NCBI RefSeq assembly: GCF_017573505.1
Contig: NZ_JAGEOJ010000001.1
Span: 620,001-684,000 of the forward strand
Reading direction: 5' to 3'
Origin: Actinomadura barringtoniae
Lineage (GTDB): Bacteria > Actinomycetota > Actinomycetes > Streptosporangiales > Streptosporangiaceae
DNA: 64,000 bases
Within the stretch, counting starts at the first letter, position 1. Every line of letters begins with the position of its first letter. Made by a program: the position numbers and the translations under genes. This document shows, piece by piece, positions 15,872 through 24,139 of this stretch. The notes below the pieces were generated by a model. It did no database searches and was not told the DNA's origin. It saw only the letters and a program-made list of their open reading frames with translations.

Positions 15872-16456
15872 TCAGGGCTTGACGCAGATGCCCTTACCGT
15901 TCCTCTTGAAGGCCTTGGCGACGCTGCTCGGGCGCCCGGTCGCCGACGGAGGGCTGTACCTCGGCGGGAACTTGATGACCACCAGGCCCACGGCCCGGTA
16001 GGCGCGCTTGCTCTTCACGCAGGCGAGGTCGCCGCCGGTCCGGGCCTTTCCGAAACCCCTCTTCGAACTGGCCTTGCCCGCCCGGTGGCCGTCGGTCATT
16101 CGTGAACTGACCGTGACGAGCGTCGCTCCGGCGCCCGGGCCGGTGCAGGTGACCGACAGGTGCGCGTTGATCTTCCGCTTCTTCGAGCTCGCCGCGGGAT
16201 GCGGAGCGTCATAGGCCCTGCTGCCCTTGAACGAGCCCTTGCAGGTGATTCTCGCGGCGGCGCCGCTCAGGATGCCGGCCTCGGCCGGCTCGGCCGTGAA
16301 GGTGAAGGTCTCCTCGTCGTCGAGGCCGGCGGTGCCCTGAGACACTCCGGGCGTGGCCGGGGAGCGGGTGCCGGCGTAGACGGGTGATGGAGAGAGCGAG
16401 ACCGCGCTGATCGCGAGGGCCGCGGAAAGGCAGGTCATCCTCGAGAGCGTCTTCAT
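15872..16456 (-). CDS. Secreted protein of unknown function
   Basis: 194 aa. Cleavable signal peptide (about 1-28, ending PVYAG). The mature part is basic with four cysteines (ITCKGSFKG, SVTCTGPGAG, DLACVKSKR, GICVKP) that could form two disulfides, and beta-rich segments. Strong ribosome site AGGAGG six bases before ATG. I do not recognise the family. No neighbour suggests a function. Confidence 0.7.
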   Translation of the reverse strand: MKTLSRMTCLSAALAISAVSLSPSPVYAGTRSPATPGVSQGTAGLDDEETFTFTAEPAEAGILSGAAARITCKGSFKGSRAYDAPHPAASSKKRKINAHLSVTCTGPGAGATLVTVSSRMTDGHRAGKASSKRGFGKARTGGDLACVKSKRAYRAVGLVVIKFPPRYSPPSATGRPSSVAKAFKRNGKGICVKP

Positions 16457-16765
16457 TTTGCCTCCTGCTGCGTCGGGGCAGTCATGGGGGAAAAGGGAGC
16501 TGACTGGTCCAGCTTTCCCGAAGCCGTTCCCGCGACCTCGTCAAGGGAGGGGGGCGCGATAGTCGAATGGCCACGGGCACAGCGCACTCTATCGACCTCG
16601 ATGCCCGATGGGCCAGATGATTTCAGTGATCTCTCGCACTGTGGGCTTTGCTGCACGTCATGCCGCAAAATGCCCTCTGAGTAATTTTACAACCAGCCTT
16701 TGCCGTCTCACAATTTGAGAATGTGAACCACCCTGGGCGATATCCGGGCGATATAGGTTTGTCCC
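16457..16765. other. Intergenic region with AT-rich promoter zone
   Basis: No gene supported. 16680-16735 is unusually AT-rich for this genome and contains the small inverted repeat TCTCA-CAATT-TGAGA (16706-16720) about 46 bases before the next start; likely a divergent promoter zone. Confidence 0.4.
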
Positions 16766-17344
16766 ATGCTCGAACGCATCGCCCCGGATCAGCTCGCCTG
16801 GTTCACCGCCTGGGTCGCCGCCTCGGCCGAACGGGCCGACGGCCCTCCGCTGCCGGCGGCCTACGAATCGACGATCGCGGTGCTTCACCCCGGCGCCGAA
16901 CCGGCCACCAGCGACCTGACCGCGCCCTTCCTCGGACCGCCCTCAGTCGAAGGCCATCCGTCCGACCGCCAGAAGACCGTCCTCGACCGGATCCTCCTCG
17001 CGGCCACCGGCCCCGACGCCCCGGCCTGCCTGGCCTCCTATGACCCCCACCCCGCCGACCCGACGCTGGGCGACCTCGGCGACCTCGGCGACCTCGGCGA
17101 CCTCGCCGAGCGCGTGATCGGGCACATCCCCTACCTCCTCGTCGCCGGCCCTCTCCAGGACCTGGTGTACGCCGCGTGGGAGGCCCGCTGGGACTACGAA
17201 CAGCCCGTCACGATGCTCTGGCCCGCCGACCGCACCTGGTGCCTGTCCAGCGACCCGGACCTCCCGTACACGGTGCTCGGCTGCGACCGCACGCTCGCCG
17301 CCCGCCTCCTCGACGAGCCCGTCCTCCGCGTACGACGGACGTGA
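16766..17344 (+). CDS. Hypothetical cytoplasmic protein with GDL repeat
   Basis: 192 aa, no signal peptide or membrane segment. Acidic and leucine/proline rich. Residues about 102-113 are four exact Gly-Asp-Leu triplets encoded by a 9-bp tandem repeat. The C-terminal part (VTMLWPADRTWCLSSDPDLPYTVLGC) resembles the end of a widespread actinobacterial family of uncharacterised proteins in which a W-P-x-D-R-x-W-C block precedes a final strand. Function unknown. Confidence 0.65.
   Translation: MLERIAPDQLAWFTAWVAASAERADGPPLPAAYESTIAVLHPGAEPATSDLTAPFLGPPSVEGHPSDRQKTVLDRILLAATGPDAPACLASYDPHPADPTLGDLGDLGDLGDLAERVIGHIPYLLVAGPLQDLVYAAWEARWDYEQPVTMLWPADRTWCLSSDPDLPYTVLGCDRTLAARLLDEPVLRVRRT
17069..17104 (+). 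repeat. 9-bp tandem repeat (GGCGACCTC x4)
   Basis: Four exact copies in frame, coding Gly-Asp-Leu each time. In-frame units make length change by slippage tolerable. Confidence 0.9.
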
Positions 17345-17507
17345 CCCACCGGCCACGCTTCACGATCGGGAACACACCGGGGCGATGAGGATGGGCGAGG
17401 CGACTCGGCGCTTCGAGACGGAGGCGTTCGTCCCCGGATATGCGGCGTGCCGCTCGTCGGTCTTCTTGACGCGATCTTCTTGCCCGAGGGGTTGGGGCGG
17501 GGCTAAC

Positions 17508-17527
17508 GTACAACCTGATGGTTGTAC
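17508..17527. promoter_or_regulatory. ArsR operator overlapping the start codon
   Basis: Perfect palindrome GTACAACC-TGAT-GGTTGTAC; the A of the ArsR start codon is inside it at 17518. Position and symmetry fit autorepression by the dimeric ArsR protein. Confidence 0.75.
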
Positions 17528-17856
17528 TTCGGGAAGAGAGCGAAGAGTCGCTCAATCTGCTCTTTCGGGCGTTGGCGGATGGGACGCGCCGGGACATCTT
17601 GGAGAGGTCGCTGACGGAGACGCCTTCGGTGTCCGAGCTTGCGGCCTGTTACGAGATGAGCTTCGCGGCCGTGCAGAAGCATGTCGCGGTGCTTGAACGG
17701 GCGGGGCTCGTTCGGAAGCGTCCGAGTGGTCGCGAGCAATTGGTCTCGACCGAACGGGCGCGGCTCCGGCTTGCCGGTGAACTTCTCGATCGGTACGAGG
17801 CCATTTGGCGCCATCGGATGGCGCGGCTCGATGAAGTTCTCACGGAAGACGAGTGA
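17518..17856 (+). CDS. ArsR-family winged-helix repressor
   Basis: 112 aa. Classic fold: LNLLFRALADGTRRDILE, recognition region SVSELAACYEMSFAAVQKHV, wing GLVRKRPSGREQLVS, C-terminal helix RLDEVLTEDE. No cysteine cluster of the metal-sensing type; the cysteine at AACYEM is isolated. Such repressors commonly precede SRPBCC genes and autoregulate. A perfect palindrome covers its start. Its stop overlaps the next start by four bases (GTGA). Confidence 0.9.
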   Translation: MVVLREESEESLNLLFRALADGTRRDILERSLTETPSVSELAACYEMSFAAVQKHVAVLERAGLVRKRPSGREQLVSTERARLRLAGELLDRYEAIWRHRMARLDEVLTEDE

Positions 17857-18341
17857 CGGTGCCGCTGACCTCTGTGACCAAGGACGTTGAGAGTCTCACT
17901 CTTACCGTGGTGGGCGACTATGCCGTTTCGCAGCGGCGGTTGTGGGACGCCTTCGCGGATCCGCGTCAGCTGGAGCGGTTTTGGGGGCCGCCCGACTGGC
18001 CCGCCACGTTCACGCGCCATGACCTGAAAGTGGGCGGGCGCGCCGAGTACTTCTTGAGCGGGCCGAACGGGGAGAGGTGGAACGGCTCGTGGCGGTTTAC
18101 TGCGGTGAATCCCATCAGGTCGTTCGAGGCGGAGGACGGCGATGGCGACGAGGAAGAGGGCATGCCGTCGTCGATGACGTTCACGTTCGATGCCACGCCG
18201 ACGGGTTCGCGGTTGACCGTGGTCACGCGGTTTTCGAGCGTCGGGGCGATGGAACGGGCGATACCTGGCATGGAGGCGGGGCTGCGCGCGGCTATGCCGC
18301 AACTCGATGTGGTGCTGGCTGAACCTAGTGGTGCTGGCTGA
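17853..18341 (+). CDS. SRPBCC (AHSA1-type) domain protein
   Basis: 162 aa. START-like small-molecule-binding fold: YAVSQRRLWDAFADPRQLERFWGP at the start, then FTRHDLKVGGRAEYFL and a final amphipathic helix (GMEAGLRAAMPQLDVVL). Likely binds a hydrophobic ligand; ligand unknown. Second gene of the ArsR operon. The last four residues (SGAG) come from a 19-bp tandem duplication; without it the frame would run on and end exactly at the next gene's start (ATGA overlap). Confidence 0.85.
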   Translation: MTVPLTSVTKDVESLTLTVVGDYAVSQRRLWDAFADPRQLERFWGPPDWPATFTRHDLKVGGRAEYFLSGPNGERWNGSWRFTAVNPIRSFEAEDGDGDEEEGMPSSMTFTFDATPTGSRLTVVTRFSSVGAMERAIPGMEAGLRAAMPQLDVVLAEPSGAG

Positions 18342-18347
18342 ACCTAG
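18309..18347 (+). repeat. 19-bp tandem duplication at the end of the SRPBCC gene
   Basis: TGGTGCTGGCTGAACCTAG occurs at 18310-18328 and again at 18329-18347. It shifts frame and creates the present stop codon at 18339-18341. Confidence 0.9.
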
Positions 18348-18356
18348 GAGACTCGC

Positions 18357-18944
18357 ATGAGGAAGCTCAAAGTCATCGAACACATCTCGCTGGACGGTGT
18401 GGTTCAGAATTCCGCCGACGGCGACGGGTTCCCTTACACCGACTGGACTGCGCCCTATCGGACCCCGGAAGGACGGGACGCGCTGCTCGCGGCGCACGGC
18501 GAGAGGTTCGATCTGCTGCTGGGCCGCCGCACGTACGACATCTGGGCTGGATTCTGGCCGAAGGTGCCGGGCAATCCGATGGCGGATCGTCTTAACGCGG
18601 CGACGAAGTATGTGGTGACCCATCGTCCGGAGAGCCTTGAATGGGGGCCGGTCGAGGCCCTCGGAAAGGACCTCGTCGAGGACGTTCGCCGCATCAAGGC
18701 GGGGGACGGCCCGGACCTCGTTCTGTCGGGCAGTTCCACGCTGACGTCGCCGCTTCTCGAGCACGGAATGGCGGACGAGGTCCTGCTCATCGTGTATCCG
18801 GCGCTGCTGGGCACGGGGAAGCGCTTCTTCGCGGAAGGGACCCCGGCGCAGGCGTTCGAACTCGCCGAGACCCGCGCGATGCCGTCCGGCATCATCGTCA
18901 CCTCGTACAAGATCGCCGGGCCGCTGCCGAAGGCGGAGGTGTAG
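18357..18944 (+). CDS. Dihydrofolate reductase-like (RibD C-terminal fold) oxidoreductase
   Basis: 195 aa. EHISLDGVVQ near the N-terminus, LLLGRRTYDIWAGFW, VLSGSSTLTSPLLEHGMADEVLL and YPALLGTGKRFF are the YyaP/RibD-C family pattern, which binds NADPH. The physiological substrate is generally unknown in this group. AGGAG precedes the ATG. Third gene of the ArsR operon, so it is probably induced with the SRPBCC protein. Confidence 0.87.
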   Translation: MRKLKVIEHISLDGVVQNSADGDGFPYTDWTAPYRTPEGRDALLAAHGERFDLLLGRRTYDIWAGFWPKVPGNPMADRLNAATKYVVTHRPESLEWGPVEALGKDLVEDVRRIKAGDGPDLVLSGSSTLTSPLLEHGMADEVLLIVYPALLGTGKRFFAEGTPAQAFELAETRAMPSGIIVTSYKIAGPLPKAEV

Positions 18945-18958
18945 GAACCCGGCCGGCA

Positions 18959-18974
18959 TTGGGGACTTTGGTCC
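18959..18974 (+). promoter_or_regulatory. DosR/DevR-like box upstream of the CBS-BON gene
   Basis: TTGGGGACTTTGGTCC matches the left 16 positions of the mycobacterial DosR consensus TTSGGGACTWWAGTCCCSAA at 15 of 16. It lies about 80 bases upstream of the CBS-BON start at 19055. See also 46145-46156. Confidence 0.6.
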
Positions 18975-19054
18975 ATGGGCGCGGGGCGTCTCGGGTCGCA
19001 CTCTGAAGGGGAACCGGAAGGTGCGGCCCGCGGGCCGTGATCCGAGGAGTGCCC

Positions 19055-19723
19055 ATGGACACCAAGGTCGAGGCGGTCATGACCACCGACGTGGCCATCG
19101 TCCCCGAGCACATGCCGTTCAGGCAGATCGTCAACGTGCTGCGCCGGCACGCGGTGAACGCGGCGCCGGTCGTACGGGAGGACGGCACGGTCAGCGGGGT
19201 GGTCTCCACCACCGATCTGCTGTTGAAGGAGGCCGACCCGACCGCGGCCGGAGACCCTCATCCGTTCGCCGGGCCCCGCAGGCGTTCGGAGGTGCGCAAG
19301 TCGGCCGGGACCGAGGCCGCCGACCTCATGACCGCGCCCGCCGTGACCGTGGCGCCGGACGCGACGGTCGAGGAGGCGGCGCGGATCATGCGCCGCAAGC
19401 ACATCAGCAGGCTGCCCGTCGTCGACGCGAAGGGGCGGCTCGTGGGGATCGTCAGCCGTACGGACGTGCTGCGCGTCTACGACCGGCCCGACGAGGAGAT
19501 CCGGGAGGACGTCCTCAAGGAGGTCCAGAGCCAGTTCGCGCTGGACCGTTACGCGGTCCGGGTGGACAACGGGCGGGTGTCGATCGAGGGCGCCGTCGAC
19601 CGGCGGTCGGTCATCCCGGCGCTGCTCTACCGGATCCGGCGGGTCGAGGGCGTGGTGTCGGCGGAGGCTCAGATGACCTGGGAGGTCGACGACACCTATG
19701 GGGAGCACTACCCGACGCTGTGA
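19055..19723 (+). CDS. CBS-domain pair with C-terminal BON domain
   Basis: 222 aa. CBS1 (about 7-62; VMTTDVAIVPEHMPFRQIV, VSGVVSTTDLL), CBS2 (about 92-148; LMTAPAVTVAPDATVEEAA, LVGIVSRTDVLRVY) and a BON domain (about 155-220; DRYAVRVDNGRVSIEGAV). CBS pairs bind adenine nucleotides; the mycobacterial DosR-regulated Hrp1 is a CBS-pair protein. The start at 19055 has GAGGAG at good spacing, better than 19037. A DosR-like box lies upstream, pointing to induction in low oxygen. Confidence 0.9.
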   Translation: MDTKVEAVMTTDVAIVPEHMPFRQIVNVLRRHAVNAAPVVREDGTVSGVVSTTDLLLKEADPTAAGDPHPFAGPRRRSEVRKSAGTEAADLMTAPAVTVAPDATVEEAARIMRRKHISRLPVVDAKGRLVGIVSRTDVLRVYDRPDEEIREDVLKEVQSQFALDRYAVRVDNGRVSIEGAVDRRSVIPALLYRIRRVEGVVSAEAQMTWEVDDTYGEHYPTL

Positions 19724-19751
19724 CCGCGCGCGGCGAGCGTAGGGTGCCGGT

Positions 19752-20798
19752 ATGTGCGATACGGCGGGCGGGATCAGCGAGGTCGTCGAGTCGATGCCGC
19801 GGCCGGCTCACGGAACGGCGGTCGATCCGATCGCGTTGGAGCCGGTCGACCAGGTGGAGATCGTCACGCTGGTGGACAACGTCTTCGACGCGCTACTGGC
19901 CGGGGACGAACGCGTCCGGCGGACGGCGTTCGGTGCGACCGGGATCGTCGAGGCGCCGCAGTTCGAGAACGGCATGACAGCGGCGGGGCTGGTCGCCGAG
20001 CACGGCTTCTCCGCACTGGTCAGGGTCGTACGGAACGGGCGGACCACGACGCTGCTGTTCGACACCGGCATGTCGCCGGAGGCGATGGTCACCAACGCGG
20101 AGCGGCTGGGGATCGGGTTCGACGACCTTCACAGCGTCGTGCTGAGCCACGGCCACTTCGACCACGCGGGCGGCCTCGCGGGGCTGGCCGCACGGACGCG
20201 GTCGCTGCCGATGGTCGTGCATCCGTACGCGTGGACCCGGCGGCGGCTGATGGTGCCGGGGGACGAGCGCGAGCTGCCGACGCTGAGCCGCAAGGCGCTG
20301 GACGGCGAGGGCTACGAGGTCATCGAACGCCGCGAACCGTCGCTGCTGCTGGACGGCTCCGTGCTGATCACCGGCGAGGTCGACCGTACGACCGGGTTCG
20401 AGCGCGGCATGCCGCCCGCGCACCAGGCCTGGAACGGCACGGACTGGGCCCATGACCCGCTGGTGATCGACGACCAGGCGCTCGTGGTCAACCTGCGCGG
20501 GCAGGGCCTGGTCGTGCTCACCGGCTGCGGGCACGCGGGCGCGATCAACATCGTCCGGCACGCGCAGCGGCTGACCGGCGTCGACCGGCTGCACGCCCTG
20601 GTCGGCGGGCTGCACCTGGGCGGTCCGGCGTTCGAGCCGGTCATCCGGCCGACCGTGAATGCCCTGACCGACCTCTCCCCCGCCCTGCTGGTCCCGGGCC
20701 ACTGCAGCGGCTGGCGCGCCCAGCACGCCCTCGCCGCCGCGCTGCCCGACGCCTGGGTGCAGGGCAGCAGCGGCACGACCTACCGCCTCACCGCCTAG
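19752..20798 (+). CDS. Metallo-beta-lactamase-fold hydrolase
   Basis: 348 aa. Metal-binding VVLSHGHFDHAGGLAG, later GCGHAGAIN and GGLHLGG, with a final VPGHCSGW. The pattern resembles the group annotated from methanogens as a dihydropterin phosphate synthase-like MBL protein; in bacteria its role is unknown. No signal peptide. It follows the CBS-BON gene by 28 bases on the same strand and could share its promoter. Behind the stop is a short run of GACGCCCAG-like repeats. Confidence 0.83.
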   Translation: MCDTAGGISEVVESMPRPAHGTAVDPIALEPVDQVEIVTLVDNVFDALLAGDERVRRTAFGATGIVEAPQFENGMTAAGLVAEHGFSALVRVVRNGRTTTLLFDTGMSPEAMVTNAERLGIGFDDLHSVVLSHGHFDHAGGLAGLAARTRSLPMVVHPYAWTRRRLMVPGDERELPTLSRKALDGEGYEVIERREPSLLLDGSVLITGEVDRTTGFERGMPPAHQAWNGTDWAHDPLVIDDQALVVNLRGQGLVVLTGCGHAGAINIVRHAQRLTGVDRLHALVGGLHLGGPAFEPVIRPTVNALTDLSPALLVPGHCSGWRAQHALAAALPDAWVQGSSGTTYRLTA

Positions 20799-21045
20799 GA
20801 CGCCCAGGACGCCCAGGACGCCTAGGGCCAGGCGGCGTGCGACTTCAACGAGCAGATCGACCGCAAGTGCCTCGGCCGCACTTGACCGCCCCCCTTGGTC
20901 GCGGCTGACAACCGTCGGCCTCGGCCGATCCCAGCCGTGACGCCGAGTTTCTCTTGATCTTGGCCCGGGTAGCGCCACCCCAGGTGTCCGGGCCGAGATC
21001 GGGGGAGGTTCCGGCGGACGTCCACGGGCGGCCGCCGGGCTCGAC

Positions 21046-24000
21046 ATGAAGATGCTCATTCGGGTCGCGGTCAGTGCGATCTCGCTGGCGGCGGCCGGTG
21101 TGGTGTGTTCGGGGCACGGGCAGCCGAGGGCGATGGCCGCGGCCGCCCCCGGGGTGCCTGAGCAGCCCAAGGTGATCTACGGCGAGGACTTCGAGAACAG
21201 GGCCGACCCGGGCAAGGAGCTGGGGCTCGCGGACTACACCGGAGCGAGCGGCCACACCTACACCGCCGACGCGTACTGGCTGGATCGCAGGGCGTGCAAC
21301 GGGTTCGTCCTCGACTACGGCAACGGCCGTGAGGCCGGCGACTGCGATGCGCTGGGCAGTGGCGGCGCCGTCCATCACAACAACCTTCGCACGCTGCCGT
21401 ACGCCCTCGGGACCCTGAACGACGGCGCTCCGGAGGACAACAGCGCGCTCGTCGGCTACACGGCGGGGAAGCCGACCGGGCAGGTCGAGTTCGAGACGAA
21501 GGACCCGATCACCAACCCGGCGGGCGGAAACCGGTTCCTGGCGTTCAGCGTCCACGGCGGCGTCCTCAACTGCCAGGCGAAGGCCCCGCTCTACCAGTTC
21601 CAGTTCGTCGACGGGACCGCCACCACCGACGTCGGCGGCCAGATCAACTCGTGCACGTCCGCGGGCGGGAGCACGGTGAAGGTCGCCAATCCGGGCGGCG
21701 GGACGACGACCGCCCGGGTGGGCACCTACTCCACCGAGGCGCTGCTGCACGCTCCCGGCTCGTTCAAGCTGAGGCTCCTCAACAAGCAGAACACCGACGC
21801 GGGCAACGACGGCGCGATCGACGACATCGTGCTGAAGGACGTGACGCCGTCCCTCGGCAAGGCCTTCAGCCCGGCGAAGCTCCCGGCCGGGTCGACGGCG
21901 ACGCTGACGTTCACGATCACGAACACGGCGGAGCTCGGGGCCAAGGCGGGCTGGTCGTTCACCGACGCCCTGCCCACCGGGATGACCGTGGCCGAACCGG
22001 CGGCGTCCACCACCTGCTCGGCGGGGACGGTGACGGCCCCGGCGGGCGGCGCCGACGTCTCCGTCAAGGGCGATCTCACCAAGGGGCAGACGTCCTGCAC
22101 CGTGACGGTCCACGTCACGGCACCGGCCGGAAAGTATGTGAACGGTCCCGACCAGACCACCGAGACCGGGCTCGACCCGCCGCCCGACACCCCGATCACG
22201 TTCGAGCCGAGGAAGCCCGGCCACTGCTCCGACACGGCCTACCTGATGCAGGGCACCGACTCCAGCCTGTACGGGCTCGACCTGGCCACCGGAACGCAGA
22301 GCAAGGTCAGCGGGCCCGCACAGAGCCCGTACAACGCGTTCGGCTACAACCGCTACGACGGCAAGCTGTACGGCATCGTCTCCAGGTCCGACTCGTCGGC
22401 GGCGGAACGGAGCGAACTCGCCGTCGTAGACCCGGCCGCCTCGGGCAAGACGCCCGTCCACGTCGTGCCGATCTCGCCGAAGCTCAGCGCGACGACGTCC
22501 TACAACGCCGGTGACGTCTCCGCGGACGGCAAGATCCTCTATGTGCGGGCGGCGGGGAACGGCACGCACGGCATCATCATGATCGATGTCGATCCCGGAG
22601 GTTCGACCGCCGGGCGGGTCATCGGGACCGGGCCCGCACTCAGCACGGCGACGATCATCTCCGACCTGAGCCACCATCCGCGGGACGGGATGCTCTACTC
22701 GGTCACCGACGACGACGGCACCGTGATCCGCATCGATCCGGGGACCGGGAAGGTGGACACGCTCGGCTCCGTCTCCGGTTGGGTGAAGGGCGACGCGGCC
22801 GGCGCGACGTTCATGGACGAGCTCGGCAACCTGTACGCCGTCGGCAACGACAGCGGGAAGGTGTACGAGATCGACCTGAGCACCGTCTCCGGCGGGCTCG
22901 CCCAGTACGGCGGGTCCGAGGTCGTCGGGAAGTCGCAGCCCACCACTCAGAACGACGGCGGCGCGTGCCTGGTCGCCCGGGACTTCGGTGACGCGCCCGA
23001 CTCCTACAAGACCCTTCTGGCCTCCGACGGCCCCCGCCACAAGCTGAACGCGGCACGCGACCTGCTGCTCGGCTCGAAGGTGACGGCGTCGCCCGACGCC
23101 GACACCGTGCACACGCTGAACGCGGCCAACGACTCCGACGACGAGGGCGTGAGCTCGTTCCCCACGCTCGGCACCGGGTCGGGCGGCGCCTCCTACAGCG
23201 TCACGGCGGCGGTGCACAACACGACCGGCACCGACGAGCGGCTCAGCGCCTGGATCGACTTCGACCGCAACGGCCACTTCGACACCGATGAACGAGCCAC
23301 CGCGACCGTCGCCGACGGGCAGAACAGCGCCACCCTCACCTGGAAGATCCCGGCGGGCATCACGTCCGGGACCAGCTACGCGCGGCTGCGGCTCGGCCCG
23401 GCGGTCGAGGTGGCCCAGCCCACCGGGGAGGCCTCCAACGGCGAGGTCGAGGACTACAAGCTCACCATCGAGGCCTCCAGCCTGAAGATCACCAAGACGG
23501 CCACGCCGAGCCCGGCCAAGCCGGGCCAGACGGTCACCTACACCGTCACCGTGCAGAACACCGGGACGAGCGACTACACCGGCGCCGCCTTCAAGGACGA
23601 CCTCACGGGAGTGCTGGACGACGCCGCCTACAACGCCGACGCCAAGGCGGCGGGCGGCGGCACGGTGTCGTACGACTCCCCCGTCCTGAGCTGGACGGGC
23701 GCGCTTCCCGCCGGGCAGACCGCCACCGTCACCTACAGCGTCTCGATCAAGAAGCCGAGCTCGGGCGACAAGAGCCTGAAGAACACCGTCACCTCGTCCA
23801 CGCCCGGCGGCAACTGCTCCGCCGGGTCCACCGACCCCGCGTGCACGTCGAACGTGCCGGTCCCGACGTTCACGGTGAAGAAGAAGGCCTCGACGGCCAA
23901 GGCCAAGCCGGGCGGCACCGTCACCTACACGATCACCGTCACCAACGGGTCCACGCCGTACACCGGGGCGACCTTCACCGACGACCTGTCGGACGTGCTC

Positions 24001-24135
24001 GACGACGCCGCCTACAACGCCGACGCCAAGGCGAGCGCGGGCACCGTCGCCTACGCCTCGCCCAGGCTGACCTGGACCGGCGACCTGGCCGCCGGCCAGG
24101 TCGCGGCCATCACCTACACGGTCAAGGTCACCTGA
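21046..24135 (+). CDS. Secreted multidomain protein: propeller, GEVED and two DUF11-like modules
   Basis: 1029 aa. Signal peptide (about 1-33). Order: an N-terminal domain with FENRADPGKELG to about residue 265; a DUF11-like stretch (about 270-390); a propeller-like region (about 400-640; YLMQGTDSSLYGLDLATG); a GEVED domain (about 645-803; DFGDAPDSYKTLL ... GEVEDYKL); and two beta-sandwich modules, each with DDLxxVLDDAAYNADA. No LPxTG, membrane tail or lipobox, so it is probably released or held non-covalently. The stop is four bases from the stop of the convergent gene, which carries the same module. Likely a surface or matrix protein; role unknown. Confidence 0.85.
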   Translation: MKMLIRVAVSAISLAAAGVVCSGHGQPRAMAAAAPGVPEQPKVIYGEDFENRADPGKELGLADYTGASGHTYTADAYWLDRRACNGFVLDYGNGREAGDCDALGSGGAVHHNNLRTLPYALGTLNDGAPEDNSALVGYTAGKPTGQVEFETKDPITNPAGGNRFLAFSVHGGVLNCQAKAPLYQFQFVDGTATTDVGGQINSCTSAGGSTVKVANPGGGTTTARVGTYSTEALLHAPGSFKLRLLNKQNTDAGNDGAIDDIVLKDVTPSLGKAFSPAKLPAGSTATLTFTITNTAELGAKAGWSFTDALPTGMTVAEPAASTTCSAGTVTAPAGGADVSVKGDLTKGQTSCTVTVHVTAPAGKYVNGPDQTTETGLDPPPDTPITFEPRKPGHCSDTAYLMQGTDSSLYGLDLATGTQSKVSGPAQSPYNAFGYNRYDGKLYGIVSRSDSSAAERSELAVVDPAASGKTPVHVVPISPKLSATTSYNAGDVSADGKILYVRAAGNGTHGIIMIDVDPGGSTAGRVIGTGPALSTATIISDLSHHPRDGMLYSVTDDDGTVIRIDPGTGKVDTLGSVSGWVKGDAAGATFMDELGNLYAVGNDSGKVYEIDLSTVSGGLAQYGGSEVVGKSQPTTQNDGGACLVARDFGDAPDSYKTLLASDGPRHKLNAARDLLLGSKVTASPDADTVHTLNAANDSDDEGVSSFPTLGTGSGGASYSVTAAVHNTTGTDERLSAWIDFDRNGHFDTDERATATVADGQNSATLTWKIPAGITSGTSYARLRLGPAVEVAQPTGEASNGEVEDYKLTIEASSLKITKTATPSPAKPGQTVTYTVTVQNTGTSDYTGAAFKDDLTGVLDDAAYNADAKAAGGGTVSYDSPVLSWTGALPAGQTATVTYSVSIKKPSSGDKSLKNTVTSSTPGGNCSAGSTDPACTSNVPVPTFTVKKKASTAKAKPGGTVTYTITVTNGSTPYTGATFTDDLSDVLDDAAYNADAKASAGTVAYASPRLTWTGDLAAGQVAAITYTVKVT

Positions 24136-24139
24136 GAGC

